A stretch of DNA of 64,000 bases from Acheta domesticus. Lineage: Eukaryota; Arthropoda; Insecta; Orthoptera; Gryllidae. Shown one piece after another: positions 1 through 12,900 of the stretch. Both the position numbers and the translations under genes were made by a program. The notes below the pieces were generated by a model that saw only the letters and a list, made by a program, of their open reading frames with translations, was not told where the DNA came from and did no database searches. Positions within the stretch are counted from its first letter, which is position 1, and each line of letters starts with the position of its first letter. The stretch lies in NCBI GenBank assembly GCA_031308135.1, contig JAHLJT010000631.1, positions 261,410,925-261,474,924 of the forward strand. The letters run 5' to 3'.

Positions 1-207
1 TCTGGAGAGCATCGTGCCCCTATGGTAACCAATCAACCAGCCCTCAAGGCACAAGGTGCTGCTGCGACAAAGTCAAAACCCAAAAAAGACCCCCCAAAGA
101 AGACTGCACCGGCTCCTGCTCGTAGTTCTTGGTTTGGTGGTCTATGGAACAAACTCTCCTTACGCCCAAAGAACCAAATGATTTTGCCTGATGATAAGGA
201 ACCAAAG
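1..207 (+). CDS. Sec16: Sec16 exon (partial at window start)
   Basis: Frame 1 is open from the first base. The exon encodes a Lys/Pro/Ala-rich linker and then the highly conserved block ending PDDKEPK. The donor is AAG|gtaaat at 207/208, phase 0. The downstream reading to 255 is intronic and ends at a stop. A minus-strand ORF over 44-391 with a His run is only the complement of the GAT repeat. Confidence 0.9.
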
Positions 208-3200
208 GTAAATTCATATTTGCTAGAGGGATTACAGTTAATGTTTGAGCAGTGACTGATATGGTCTTACCGCGTTCAGATTGTATGGAATTCAGAAAAG
301 CAAAGATGGGTGAACACTGATGCTGATGATGATGATGATGGTGGTGATTTGCCTCCCCCGCCAAAAATGGCAGAAATTCCAACACCATCATCTACTCCAC
401 ATATCATGTCTTCCACTACAAGTAATGGAGATGTCAAAATGCCTCCTTCTTCTGGACAAAATATGTATAAAATGAACAGAAGTAGAGGTATGATTCTTCG
501 TGCTTAAAAACTAAAATGTGTTTATGTTAAGTTGACAATATGCAAACAATTTTTCTTTACTTACCTACAATTTTATTTAGTTCAGTCACATTAGTTATTT
601 TCATTCCATCAGGATCCAGGGCTAATTATGTGGATGTCTTTGGAGGAGTTAAAAATTCTACTCAGCCTGTTCCAGCACCAGAAATCTTCCCTCCTGTTGT
701 TTCAGCCCAGACTAATTCTAATCCAGCAAACTTTTTTGTTCCAGCCCCAGGTAATTAATTAGTTATTAGATGTTCTGTTGAAATATTTTCAACTTCCCTT
801 CAAAAAAAGAAAATTGAATTGCTAATTGTCAATTGCTGCCTTTAATTATGGAACGCATTTGTTTCAGTTCACACTGATGATAACATGCCTGTGGATTTTT
901 TAACAGCAGCCGCTGAAAATGTGGGAGCGGAAGGCTCTGAGGTAAGTGATTAGTGAAAGTAACCTTGTCATGTAGGCTATTTATGATGGTGAGTCAATGG
1001 TCTTCATAATTATAAATAGGTACTTCAGATGGAGGATATTTTTCATTTATTTTAAACGACATTAATGAACTCTGAAAAGTATTATTTTAAAATTTACCTT
1101 CTTAAATATGTATAAAGGAAAATTCTTTAAAGAACTTTCATTTGAACCTACGTTTTATCACTCTCAAAAGCAATATGTACCTGGATGATTCTGTCTTTTT
1201 TTAATTACAGCACTATGTTGATTTTCGTGAACATTATCCAAATATGCATTTTGTCTTTTCCTGTTCCTGACTTCCTCTTAGAAATATCATTACCAGTGGT
1301 TCTTAATCAGTATTCCACAGAGCAGACTTCAGGAAAATGCTCTGTGAAATAATGAAAGATTATTTAGGAGAAGTCAATATGTGTTAAGTATTGTCAGAAA
1401 AAGTTGTTCTTGAAGTCTCATGTTTCATTAAGGCATTGCTTAGATGTTAAATAAAAAATATTTTGCTGAAGAATTAATTTGGAATTTCATTGAAAGGGTG
1501 ATGATAGGTATTTGAATGGCAGTAGACAGGTACTGGAGTTGTTCTGTTTCTTTCTATTGCTCATTTATGTCTGATATATCATGAGAAGGATGTTATGGAA
1601 CTTTTTTATTAACAAAATAAATCAGAATTCAACTGGGTTAAGAATCACTGCTTTATTCAATTGTGAATGCTCTACCTGTTTTAATGTTGTTTCCCCTCCT
1701 CTTTGTTGCATGCAGGCTGAGGACTGAAGGAGAACAAGGTTGTATAAATTTGTCTTTTTGTATTGTAGTTTTTGTTTAGTGGGCCATTCACTAATCAGCT
1801 GTAACGTGTTCAGACCATCTATGTAATTTTTACTTACACTACTGAATTTTCACTTGAGGTGTAAGTTTAATGTAAAAATGTAAATAATTGTGATTGAATT
1901 TGAAATGACTGTTACATTAAGAGGAACTTTGAAAAAATTAGGATGTTTTTGTGTTGAATGTGGTTTTAATATATCACAATCTCTTGTAATGTTGTATGGC
2001 AGTTCTAGTGTGATACACTTAGGCATTGAAATTATCTATTTTACTCTGTTGAAAATTCAATATCTTCTTTGGTAGACAAAATGAGAAAATTTCTAGCTGT
2101 GTATTTGATTATATTTTTTTATTTTGCATAATATAATGAAAAAATCTTACTTTTATGATTGATGAAACTATATTTTTCAAATATTTTTCCTGAATTAAAA
2201 GTTCAATTTTTTTTTAAGTACACAGAGATATTTCAAATTGTACTGAACAATGCGAACATGCAAAAGCTGTTGAAAATAAATGTTGCAGATCATTTATTGA
2301 ATGTAAATTGTAGTTGCTGTGCAACATTATTTTAGGTCAGTTTATCAATTTCAAACAATTACAATAAATACAAATTTATTGTTATTGTTTCTCATAAGCT
2401 AATTTCTTTTATTGTGTACCAAGGAAATAGAGAGTGTTAGTGTTTTTGTCTGATTTCTGCAGAATTTTATGTTATTTTCCAAATTAGTAGTAAGTTGATA
2501 AGAACTTTCTACAGGTGCTTGAAGTCATCATTCTTCTCTTTTATCACTTAGTACAAAGTGTTAGTTATATTTGATTATATTGAACATAAAATATGTTGTG
2601 CTACTTTTAGTGCACTCGTTGTTGAAGACTTGTAATATTTCGGTACATAGTGTCTGTAATAAATTTGTTAAAATTTCCTGAAGTTTGTGAATTTTCTTTG
2701 TTTTAATTTTAGTATACTTTTTCTTCATTTAATAAAAATTTATAAATACTGAGAGTTATGATTCTGAAGAATCCTTGCCTTTGTTCATGAGGTTATTTAG
2801 GAACAATACTATAATAATAAACAATGATGTAAGATTATCATCATCATAATTATATACCTCTTAACACACGTTTTCTTGTTACTTTTAACTTTTAAAAATC
2901 TTGTTTTGGACAAGGTAATTGAGGGAATACTAATTGTGATGTAGATGTACAATGTATCACTCAGTTTAAGTTTTTTCTGAGTTCACGTAGTTACTTTAAA
3001 TATATAGCTCTTTTGTGGTGTAACTAAATGAATTGAAGTTCTCACTGATTTGTTGATGAAGTGTTTTCTTTGAATTCTTTGAACTTATTTTGAAACTAGG
3101 CATTGGAATGTATGTTACAAGGAAGTTCTACCATTTTAAAATATTTTAGTTACTGTATAAAATAACATTAGGTGTAGCTTTTCAGTTTTATTACATGATT

Positions 3201-6200
3201 AAAGGTTTTCTAATTTGTACTAGCCAGAACAGTAATATTCCTTCAAAACTTGTGCACTTGTTTAATGAGAGTGTAGATTTTTGGAAAAAGCTTTGAAGAG
3301 TTTTTCCACCCCTGGATAAGATCTGATTAAAAGTAAATAGGTATGATGTTCCATTATCTTCAAATTTCTATATTTTTTTTTGTAGTAATTTAATAGTAAC
3401 TCATTTTCTATACGGTAAGTTGCATATTTCATTTTGTTTTCATTCCTCCATAGCTCATATGTTCATTTTTTCCTGCTTAATGTGCACTGCTTAGTAGGTA
3501 GCTTTTCTTCACACTGCCTTTAGCTTTGGTGTTATCTCTGTTTTGAGTTTTAGGTGTGATTGGCGATTTCTCTTTTTCGTTGTCTTGTTAACAGAATGAC
3601 CAAATCTTGACGCATTCTTGGAATATTTTCTTTATTTGATATTTTTCTTAGTATGGCCAGTGGATCTTGCACTCCCCTTATCATATCCCTTTTGTGTTTT
3701 GAGCCCAGTAGTGCTTTTATAGTGTTTTTGGCTTGCGTCAAGGTGTGGTGGCATGGAAGGTTGTGCTTGCATATGGTGTTTTCCTTGTTTACTACTGGGT
3801 ATTGTGTTGCTGCAGTTATCAAGGTGGAGTTCTACCAGTTCAGTATCAAAGGAAGTGCAGTCATATATGGCCCCTCAGATAGAGCGTGAGGCACGCAGAA
3901 AACAGGTGAGCGTGGCATGTATTGTGTATCTCATTTGCTATCATGTAGAGAAAATATTTTTTAAAGAGGGAGATAATTGTTGGAAGAAAAGTCCTTGTAA
4001 ACAAACTAAACATTATTGAATGACATGTGCCAAATAGTTTTGACTGAAATTTTCACCAATCATAAAGTGTATAATTATTTTTTTTAGTCTGAGTGAACAG
4101 AGAGGAGAGAGAGATGTTGATTGAGGACATTATGAATAGATAATATATTAAATCTTGTGTTGTTCAAATTGGATATTAATTATTAGTAGAGTTAAAATCC
4201 TAATTAAAGTCTAACATAATTGAACATTCATCAGAAGGAATCAAATTTGTTACATCATCATGAATTTAAGTCGTATAATACTAAACTAATGAAGGGATAG
4301 TACAGAGAAATCTTTGTCATCCTTGGTGAGTTATGTTTATAAACAAGTTTCTGTGTGTTCTTTGAATGCGCACATTCCATTCTCCCCCACCCATGCCCCC
4401 TTCCCATACATGTAACTCGCTATTTGTTTTTTTTGGTTTTGCTGTCTTTTTATCCATTAAATTCTTGGATGATATACTCCACTGTTAGTTGAAAAATATT
4501 TCCATCAAGAGCTTCTATTTTCTGTTCGCTTCAACAGACTGAAACAATCATTTTCTTGTTCATTAATTTGTTCCTGATTTTTAAGAAAAGAAAGTATGGA
4601 ATTTGTGAAATAAGTGTAGTCATAAAGTCAATATTATTATATTAGCATTGCATTTGATATCTTTCTTAGGTTATTTTTAAGATTCAATATGTCAGAAAAT
4701 CTGTTTTGTAACTCTTTGATCTCTCAATTTCGTTGATATCCGTATCTTGCTTTGTCATGACCAGAAATATCTGAAGTACCTCTTATTTTTAATTTCTTAC
4801 TTTGTCTACGTGAAGTTATACTTGAACCTTACATTTTTAATACTTGCAGAATAAAAAGAAAGTTACGTTTGGATTCATACCCTTTGTTGGTTTATGTAAG
4901 TATAGTTACTTTCTTGTTTTGCATGTAATCTTCAAATTTATTTGTCCCTTTTCCTTAATAACATACAGAGTTTATTCATTAAATTGAGAAGATCAGTGAA
5001 CATGTTGATGAAATCTGTGATAGAATTATTGTTGGCATTTGGTGATTTTTCAGACCATATTCATCAATGCATAATTTTCCAATTCTGCTTGCTTCAGGTG
5101 CCAGTCTTGAGAGATGGTAAAGCAAGAATAAAAAGTACAGTTTCCTTCCATAGTATATTTATATTGTTCTGCTTGAAGTTCATCCATATCTGTGAAATTT
5201 CTTTTATCTAATGTCTTGTACTTTCGAGGTTCAGAATTTGCCTTTTGAATACATTGCTGATGAAATTTAGTTTATATTGCAACTTGTATGCTTTTATATG
5301 AGGAAGTTTCATTCCTTCAAGAAGTTTATGAAATTGGAAAATGAAATAAAAATATTGCATGAAATTCGTTATTAACAATCAGTTATTTTTCCACTACTGC
5401 ATTGAAATTAAAAGAACAAATGCATGGAATCGTAATATTCTCACTAAAAATTTTAATCTGATCTTAAGGAATGAATGTATTGTACCTTGGGAAGAAGTAG
5501 TCTATAATTGAAAAAAATTAGTAAATTGAGATTGTATTACCCAATAATCAAAGAAAATGAATGTGAATAGTTCAGTACCACAAATTGGAAGTAAGTTCAC
5601 TGGGCAAAGTTGTTTCCAAATGGTGTGAAAACAAATAGACTATAATTTCTTGATGTGTTATTCATATTTGTTAATGTTTCTCTAATATATTTTTAATAAT
5701 GGACTTTTCTGTTTTAATAGTGACACATTTTATTTTTTAGTATGCATAGGCAGCTTAATATATGATACCATGGTATCAAAGTAACTAATAAAAATTATTA
5801 AAAATTCTAATATGCATACATTTATACAGAAAAATGTTTCATTATGTTCAAAACCATTGTAAATTCAGAATATTGAATTAATCGTACTACATTTCAAGAA
5901 AAAAATTATATGAAAACTAATCCAATCATTAATCTTGAAAAAAGAAATTCATCAGATTGTTTCAGTATTTTCAGTTTAATCAATTATTTATTATTTATGG
6001 TAGTAGTTTCCTGGGCATTACAAAAGTATCATAAAAATTACAGATGAATGTACAAATTGCTGCAGTTGGCAGAGAAAAAAATTCAATAAGTGGAAAGTAT
6101 ACATGTTAAATTTTAAAAACATTTGTATCTTAATTTTGGTCCTCAAAAATTAATATTGTTTCTTGAATAGTTTAAACTTGCTGAGAAATTACAAAAAACG

Positions 6201-7108
6201 TACAAAAGAAGTGTAATGTGAGCTTTGTAGGCAGTGCAAAATTATAATTTCATTTTAGATAATTCTTTCTTTCAAGTGAGAGAGAATAAGCATTACATTC
6301 TATGTCTTGTGTTTACATATGGGCTTAGACCTGCACACAACATGGGCATCAACAAAGAGCATTGCATTAACGCACATAAAGTAGACCAAGACTAATACTG
6401 GGAATAACATTCCTGATTAAAAACTTCTATTAGAAGAAATTGAAATTTTATTATGAATGTGATTTGATTATTGTTTGAGTTGGTAACAACAGATTTAGTT
6501 TCATCATACACCATTCCTTCAGAGACACATATCTTACTTGATCATCTTAAATGAAAGGAAACCACCTGCACTTGCATATCTTAAATCAAAAAACACACAT
6601 TGAACGGATGGACCACGTTTTGTTATTTTCCATTGGCTGACAATACAAACTGATAATAACAGCAAAGTGATGCAAAGTAAATGATTGGAAATATTTGACA
6701 TCTGTGACTAATTTGAGGTAACCAATTTCAGCATTATTGAAAATTACAATAATGTATTCTCAAATTACTCCCCACAAATTGAAGTTGTAAAGAACATATT
6801 TCATTTAGATACAAATAAAGATGGGTGAGTCTCATGAGTATAGTAATGTTCATTGTCAAAAATGGGAAAAACTCCTTCAGACATGACCTCATTTCTGCAT
6901 TCAGACAGCTTGTAGGCATCTATTGCCAAGATATACTTAACACTTAAAGATAATTAATATCTAACTATTTAAGAATATTATATTCTGCTAACACAGAAGT
7001 TAGCAAGAAGAAAATAATTAAGATAAAGTGAATTTTGAACTTAAAAATTTGTGATTATGAACATTTAATTGGCTCCATATTTTCAATTTTATTATTCAAA
7101 ACGAAAGC

Positions 7109-7161
<53 letters not shown>

Positions 7162-9915
7162 GGTATGTTCTATCATGATTAAAGGACCTTCTTTTCTGGT
7201 CACAATATGTAGGCATTAAGGAAAATTTAATGAATGTTAAAATTGCAAGAAAGTGTAAAATATTGAATTGTAAAAATATTCAGCTCTATTGAAGATATTC
7301 ATCTTTCCAAGATGAGGTGCCAGATACTGTGTGGTGGATTTGTTAGGATATGAACTGTGAATTTTCTGCAATATTCTTTTACACAATGCATGCAGTACAA
7401 TGCACAATGCAAGAAGATTAATTAGGGTGTAGGATTCCAGTTACGCATGGTGTTTCTCTTTTGCATATTAGAATTAAAACAAATCAGATTTTGAGGCATG
7501 TTGTGCATTAAGTATGTGATATTAAGTTCCCAATATTGTGCATCAAATGGATCAAACGCATATTTTCTATATAAGAGATGAGAGAATTAACTCTTCTTAT
7601 CTGCTGTTTGGCTTTCTTTATTGTGTGATTTTATTTGATCTTCAATTTATATTACATTGCAATATTGCAACTTTGGGGAGGCAAAATGAATCAGAATAAA
7701 AGTAATTTTAGTTATTTTGAGTATGGGTATGGAAGTATGAGCATATGTGTGTTTTTAACTGAGAATAAACATTATTTTGGGAAGGATTTATTCGAGGATT
7801 TATTATGCGAGAAATTGCACTAAGTTGGCATGTACTCTATTTCTGTTTTATGATGAAGTTCTGAGTGATTTTTTTTTCTTTTCTTTTTTCAAAATTACTG
7901 TATTAGTGGTAAAGTAAAGTGTGCTGTCAGTTTATTTTTTAGTTATTAGTGCCAAAAAATGATTGAAAGAAGGGTTTACTGTGATTCCTGGTGCTTGTAG
8001 TATTTCATTAACCCTTCTCCGGACAAGGTACTTTTGTAACATATCCACCAGACACTGCTGTATAATCTGTGCTTTCCACTGTTCTCTTCTTCAACTTTTG
8101 TACATGTATTGTTTAAATTGTCGTAGGATTTGAATATAATGATGGATAATAAATAATTAATCAAAATAAAGCAAGAAGTAATGTTCAAATGTAACATTTT
8201 TTTACAAGACACGCAACACACTTTGAGCTAGTTTGAAGTTTTCTTCGCAATGAATTTACATCTTTTGATTAAATTTGTTCATTATTTACACCTCATGCGT
8301 AAGGACACAAGTGATATCCTTTTTTCCTTCATGATGAGCAGTGTAGAACTACTCATCTGGGAAGATGCAGTAGAATTTAGTTTTTGTCCAACTTCTTTTG
8401 GAGCTGAAAGTGTCTTTTGCTGGAGTCTTACAGTATTTCAGTGTGTGGTTGAATGAGGGCCTGTGATATCTCATGTAAGAATAAATTTCGAGCATGATGT
8501 TTCTGCGTATTCCATGTTAGCTGCACATTTGGACCAGATGACAAATGCTGCCACTCCAGCAATATCCAGACAGTCCATGAAGCACACGTGTGTTTGTTTT
8601 TCTTTGTCGTGTGAGTGTATGAGCTCTCCACCTTTGAGAGCTCCATAAGAACTCCACCTTTCATGGAATTGTAATGAAATATTATTTCTGGTTTATTACT
8701 TTGGACTACTGTGCAAGTATCTGTGTAATGCATTGTGGAAAGAAGAACGATTGCTTTGTTTTGCTTTGAAACGTAAGATATCAGAGAAGATTCCCTTGAC
8801 TTTTGTGGGGCTGGAATTCTTGAGGAATGAATTTCTTGTCCTTTCGAACTATCGAACCTTTCGTTTCTGTAAAGGTCTTGTCCATTAAGCAATTGTCAAA
8901 CGAAACATTACTTTGAGTTCTTTGATAAGGTTTTGGGAGAGTTTGAACTATTGTTTCACTTAAACCTGGAAGTGCCCTTTCACTCTTTTCCTTCCTGGTG
9001 TATGGCAAACCATTTAGAGGATAGGGAGTTCTAGCATCACGAGGCTAACACACCATCATATCATACTTCCCTAGTTTTGATGGTAGGTATCGTTTGAATG
9101 GGCATCTGCCTTAGAATGGCATTAGCATTGTGACGACAGTAATGTCTGTTCAAGTTTGGTATAGCTTTTCCAAATGTCCATTGAGTTTCTCCCACATGTT
9201 CCTCAAAGCAGCAAATTCATCATTCCGTCTTGCAGGCCACGTGTTTTTGACATTAGATCGTAGAAAAGAAAGTAAGTCCTTGTAAAGTTTGAGTCCCATT
9301 GTTGCTCTAAATATAGACGGGCTATAAACCCTGTTTCACAATACTGTTTGCTCATACCTCCACCATGCCTCCATCACCAGAGATGACTCCCCTTCCTACA
9401 ATCCTCGTGGTTCTGACAAAACAGAAATCACCCAGAGTTCTCTCATACACTAGAGGACACATTAGTCCCACAAAAATGCAAGGCCTACCATTTTTGACAA
9501 CCAACATATGTAATAAACAAAAGAACAACATTATTTCAATTATAGTGTCAAGATGGAAATTGCCAACCATCATCTTTTATCAAAAGAATGTATTAGTCCT
9601 CCAGACAGCATCTTGCCCATTTAGGTTTTTTTTTTTTCTTTTTTTTTTTTTAATGCCAATCGGCTTTATACATACAGAAGAACAACTTTAATTTATAATA
9701 TAAACACTGAAACAAACATAACGTTGAATATCAAACAAACAAAATTTGTTCTGTACTGTTTATTGATCAAATTTAGTGAAACGTACGTAAACGCTACAAT
9801 AGATAAGAAACAAAGTCACGAAAGCACACATACAGGAACCTTTTATTTTATACAACAGGATATATAACATGTTATATGTAAATATAACTGACACAAGGGT
9901 TAAATACCAGTTTCT

Positions 9916-9951
<36 letters not shown>

Positions 9952-12900
9952 ATATATTCTTTTTCCCTCCCCAACCCTGACTTGTATTAATTTAAACCTC
10001 ACCTCCAGTCGTATGGTCTCTCAGAAGTCAAGCATGTATTGTGGTTTTAAAACTGATGATAATAGTTGAATTTGTATTTTTTCTTGTATCTTCTTTCCGA
10101 GTAGAATTGTGCAGTCACACTCAATACAGTATATTGCTTAAACTTTTTTTTTCCCAAAAGTATCTTAAATGGTTTTGTATTATTTTCTTCTTGAATACTT
10201 TAATAAAATTTTTCTTACACATCATTAGAAACCAGAAAAATATGCAGTATGAAACGCCAAAATATGTACATAAATATGTAATGAAAACAGTAAGAATATG
10301 TAATAAATATGTAAAGTCAGATAGAATGTATAATATTAAAATACCTAATTGTAAAACACATTTATATAAAAATAATACAAACATTTCTAAAATCATTTGG
10401 AGAGCATATGGTGATGCACACTTTGCATCATATGACTTTCCTTTCAGTAGTTAAAGCTTCATCTATTGCTATCCAGGACAAAAGTTAGCAGTCAGAGTAA
10501 ATGAAGTACAAGCCATTGTACAAACTAGCGATAATCTACAGCCAGAAAACAATCTCTGCAGTATGCGGCACTCTCATCAAAGTGTTACACATCGGTGATT
10601 CCCAAAGATTCTCAGAAATGAATGTTAAAGATCATGAAATGTGGGGTCATTGATTCTTTTCATACCTAAAGGTGAAATGATCTTAGTCTGTGCTGTGCAC
10701 TTCCCATCACTGAGATAACTGAAGCAGATGTGCCGGACTGTGAGAACATCTGACTGTGTCTTCACACAGCGAAATAGACAGCACGCGGTAGATGTGTAGG
10801 AAAGAATGCTGATTGTTTATAAACACTACTTTTCGTTAAAAAATTGTAAGAAAATTGATAGAATAAAAAGGTATTTTGTGAAAATAGCAAAATATGTAAA
10901 ATATGTATTATAGTCCCAAATATGTAAAAGTACGTAATGAAAATATTGGATATTGGGTTAGGGTGGTGACAATTCGCCAAGATTACAATTTTGGGAATAG
11001 TAACTAGAAAGACAAAAAATATGCAATTAATAAAAATCAGGTCTCTGTACATCACATGGTTACACGTATAACTGCAGTGAAGCTTCCAAAAATACTGCAA
11101 AAGCATTTCATTTAATTGATAAATTTAATGAAATAAAGTGCTTTGAAAAAAGTCATGTCTTGCTTTATATATTATATATTTTTGGTAATTTCTTTACTTT
11201 TTGTACTTGAGAATTCCATTTGTGATTATTTTGTTTGTGATCAGTAGGACAGATCACAAAATAAATAACAAGAATAAATAACAGAACAAATAAAACTAAT
11301 ATAAAACATGAAAATGGAGTTTGTACTAAAGGTAATAGGTACTTCAAAAATTGCTAATGCACTGTAACATCAAATTTTGATCACTGCCAGCTCTTCTTAC
11401 ATATGTTCTTCTTCTGTTAAGTGAGATCGTCTTCTGTTCCTCAGTTCATTGTTACTGTTTCCATGAAGTATGATAATCATCATTAATTGACTTGAAGATT
11501 TTATAAATTATTGAATATGCTGCATCAAAAGAGAAAACAGTAGACTTCCCTTTGGGTATCTGTTAGTCGAAATAATGAAGTAATGTGGTTATATCAAAAG
11601 ATTCACATTTTAACTTGATAAATCAGTGTGTGAAAACAGTACGCAGAAATTCACTCAGTAGTTGTAAAGAAGATTTGTCGGCAAGAAATAATTTGTTCTT
11701 GTTTATTAGCTCCCAGAACTTTTAACTTTTGGCCTCTTATATTTTTGAGATGAAAAAAATTCCAAGGTTTAATTATTCTGTGATGGAGAAATTGAACATT
11801 ATTATAGCAAACATAGAAAATAGGAAGAGACAACAGGTCTTTTAGAAAATAGTAATTAATGCTTTTTGCAAATGCACAGTAAAAATTGCTCAATGCAGAA
11901 TGTGTATAATGCAGAAATTTACCCAATGTCATCAGAAACTGCGATTGTGGCAAATGTTTTGCATTATTTGTACGAAGTGGAATCTTATCTAATGTGGAAA
12001 ATATGCTGTCCCCCTCAGATTCTGCATTGAGAAAGTTTTACAGTACAAGGTAAAATACATTATGTGGTATGTGTATAGTAATAAATCAGATGTTCTTCTA
12101 AGTATGTTTTATATTTACAAATTATGTTGGTTAAAAATTACACAAAAACAATTGTAAATAGGACATTTTCACAAGAATGAAGTTCCAAAGCAATTTACAA
12201 GATGAAATTTTCAGGTGTAATTTCAGTTGAGTTTGTATCTGCATGTTGTTTGCATGTGCTTGAGATGTGGGAGGAAGTGCATGTGCTTGTGTATCACTGT
12301 GTAATGGTGTCTTTAATATAACAGTTGTCAAAGTTTTTATCTCAGAAGAATGATTTTCATTGAAAATTGTTTTCTAATAATATTGCACCAGACTTTTGAG
12401 TTGGCAGTTGATCTGGAAACACAGGTGTCAACAAATGTTGCAAAATGAGAATTACAGAGACTTTGATATTCTCTGGAAAAGTTATGGAAAAGTCTGGAAT
12501 TTTTTTATTTCCATGAAAAACTTATTTTCAAATTAATTAAAATTAGTGACTTGGAGCTGTAAAATTGCTGCTTCACAAAACCACACAAAATGTTTTTCCA
12601 AAAAGTAGCTTGCTCACTGCTTAACAACAAATAAAGTACTGTTTTACAATACTGTAACAAATTAATTATTTTTAAAATGTAATTAATTCAGTTAAATATT
12701 TATTTTAATTAATTCAGTATTTTAAAGGCCTTCTTAAAAATATCTTTTTAAAAATTTCTAATGAAACCACATGAGACCTCTCACTTGGTTGACGCTGCAA
12801 AGGTTTCTTTCAATTTCTGTGCGCATTGCAAATGAGCAATGTGAATAAGTAATTGTGGTTACTGGGGTGGTTTATGGAAAAGGGTTTATTTACACATGAC

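Larger units (their letters stand above)
942..3815 (+). other. Sec16 intron 4 (2.9 kb)
   Basis: AT-rich intron between the exon ending at 941 and the one starting at 3816. It holds a hAT-type MITE at 1294-1650 and a possible alternative terminal exon at 1716-1727. No other coding signal or RNA gene was recognised; short ORFs here (for example 1890-2075) look like chance readings. Confidence 0.7.

Noticed and set aside
44..391. Minus-strand 115-codon ORF with a His run
   Set aside because: It is the complement of Sec16 exons and of the GAT repeat; it crosses a clear intron and has no family signature.
10041..11106. Several ORFs of 91 to 137 codons
   Set aside because: Low-complexity Phe/Ile/Lys/Asn/Tyr readings of AT-rich intron DNA on both strands.
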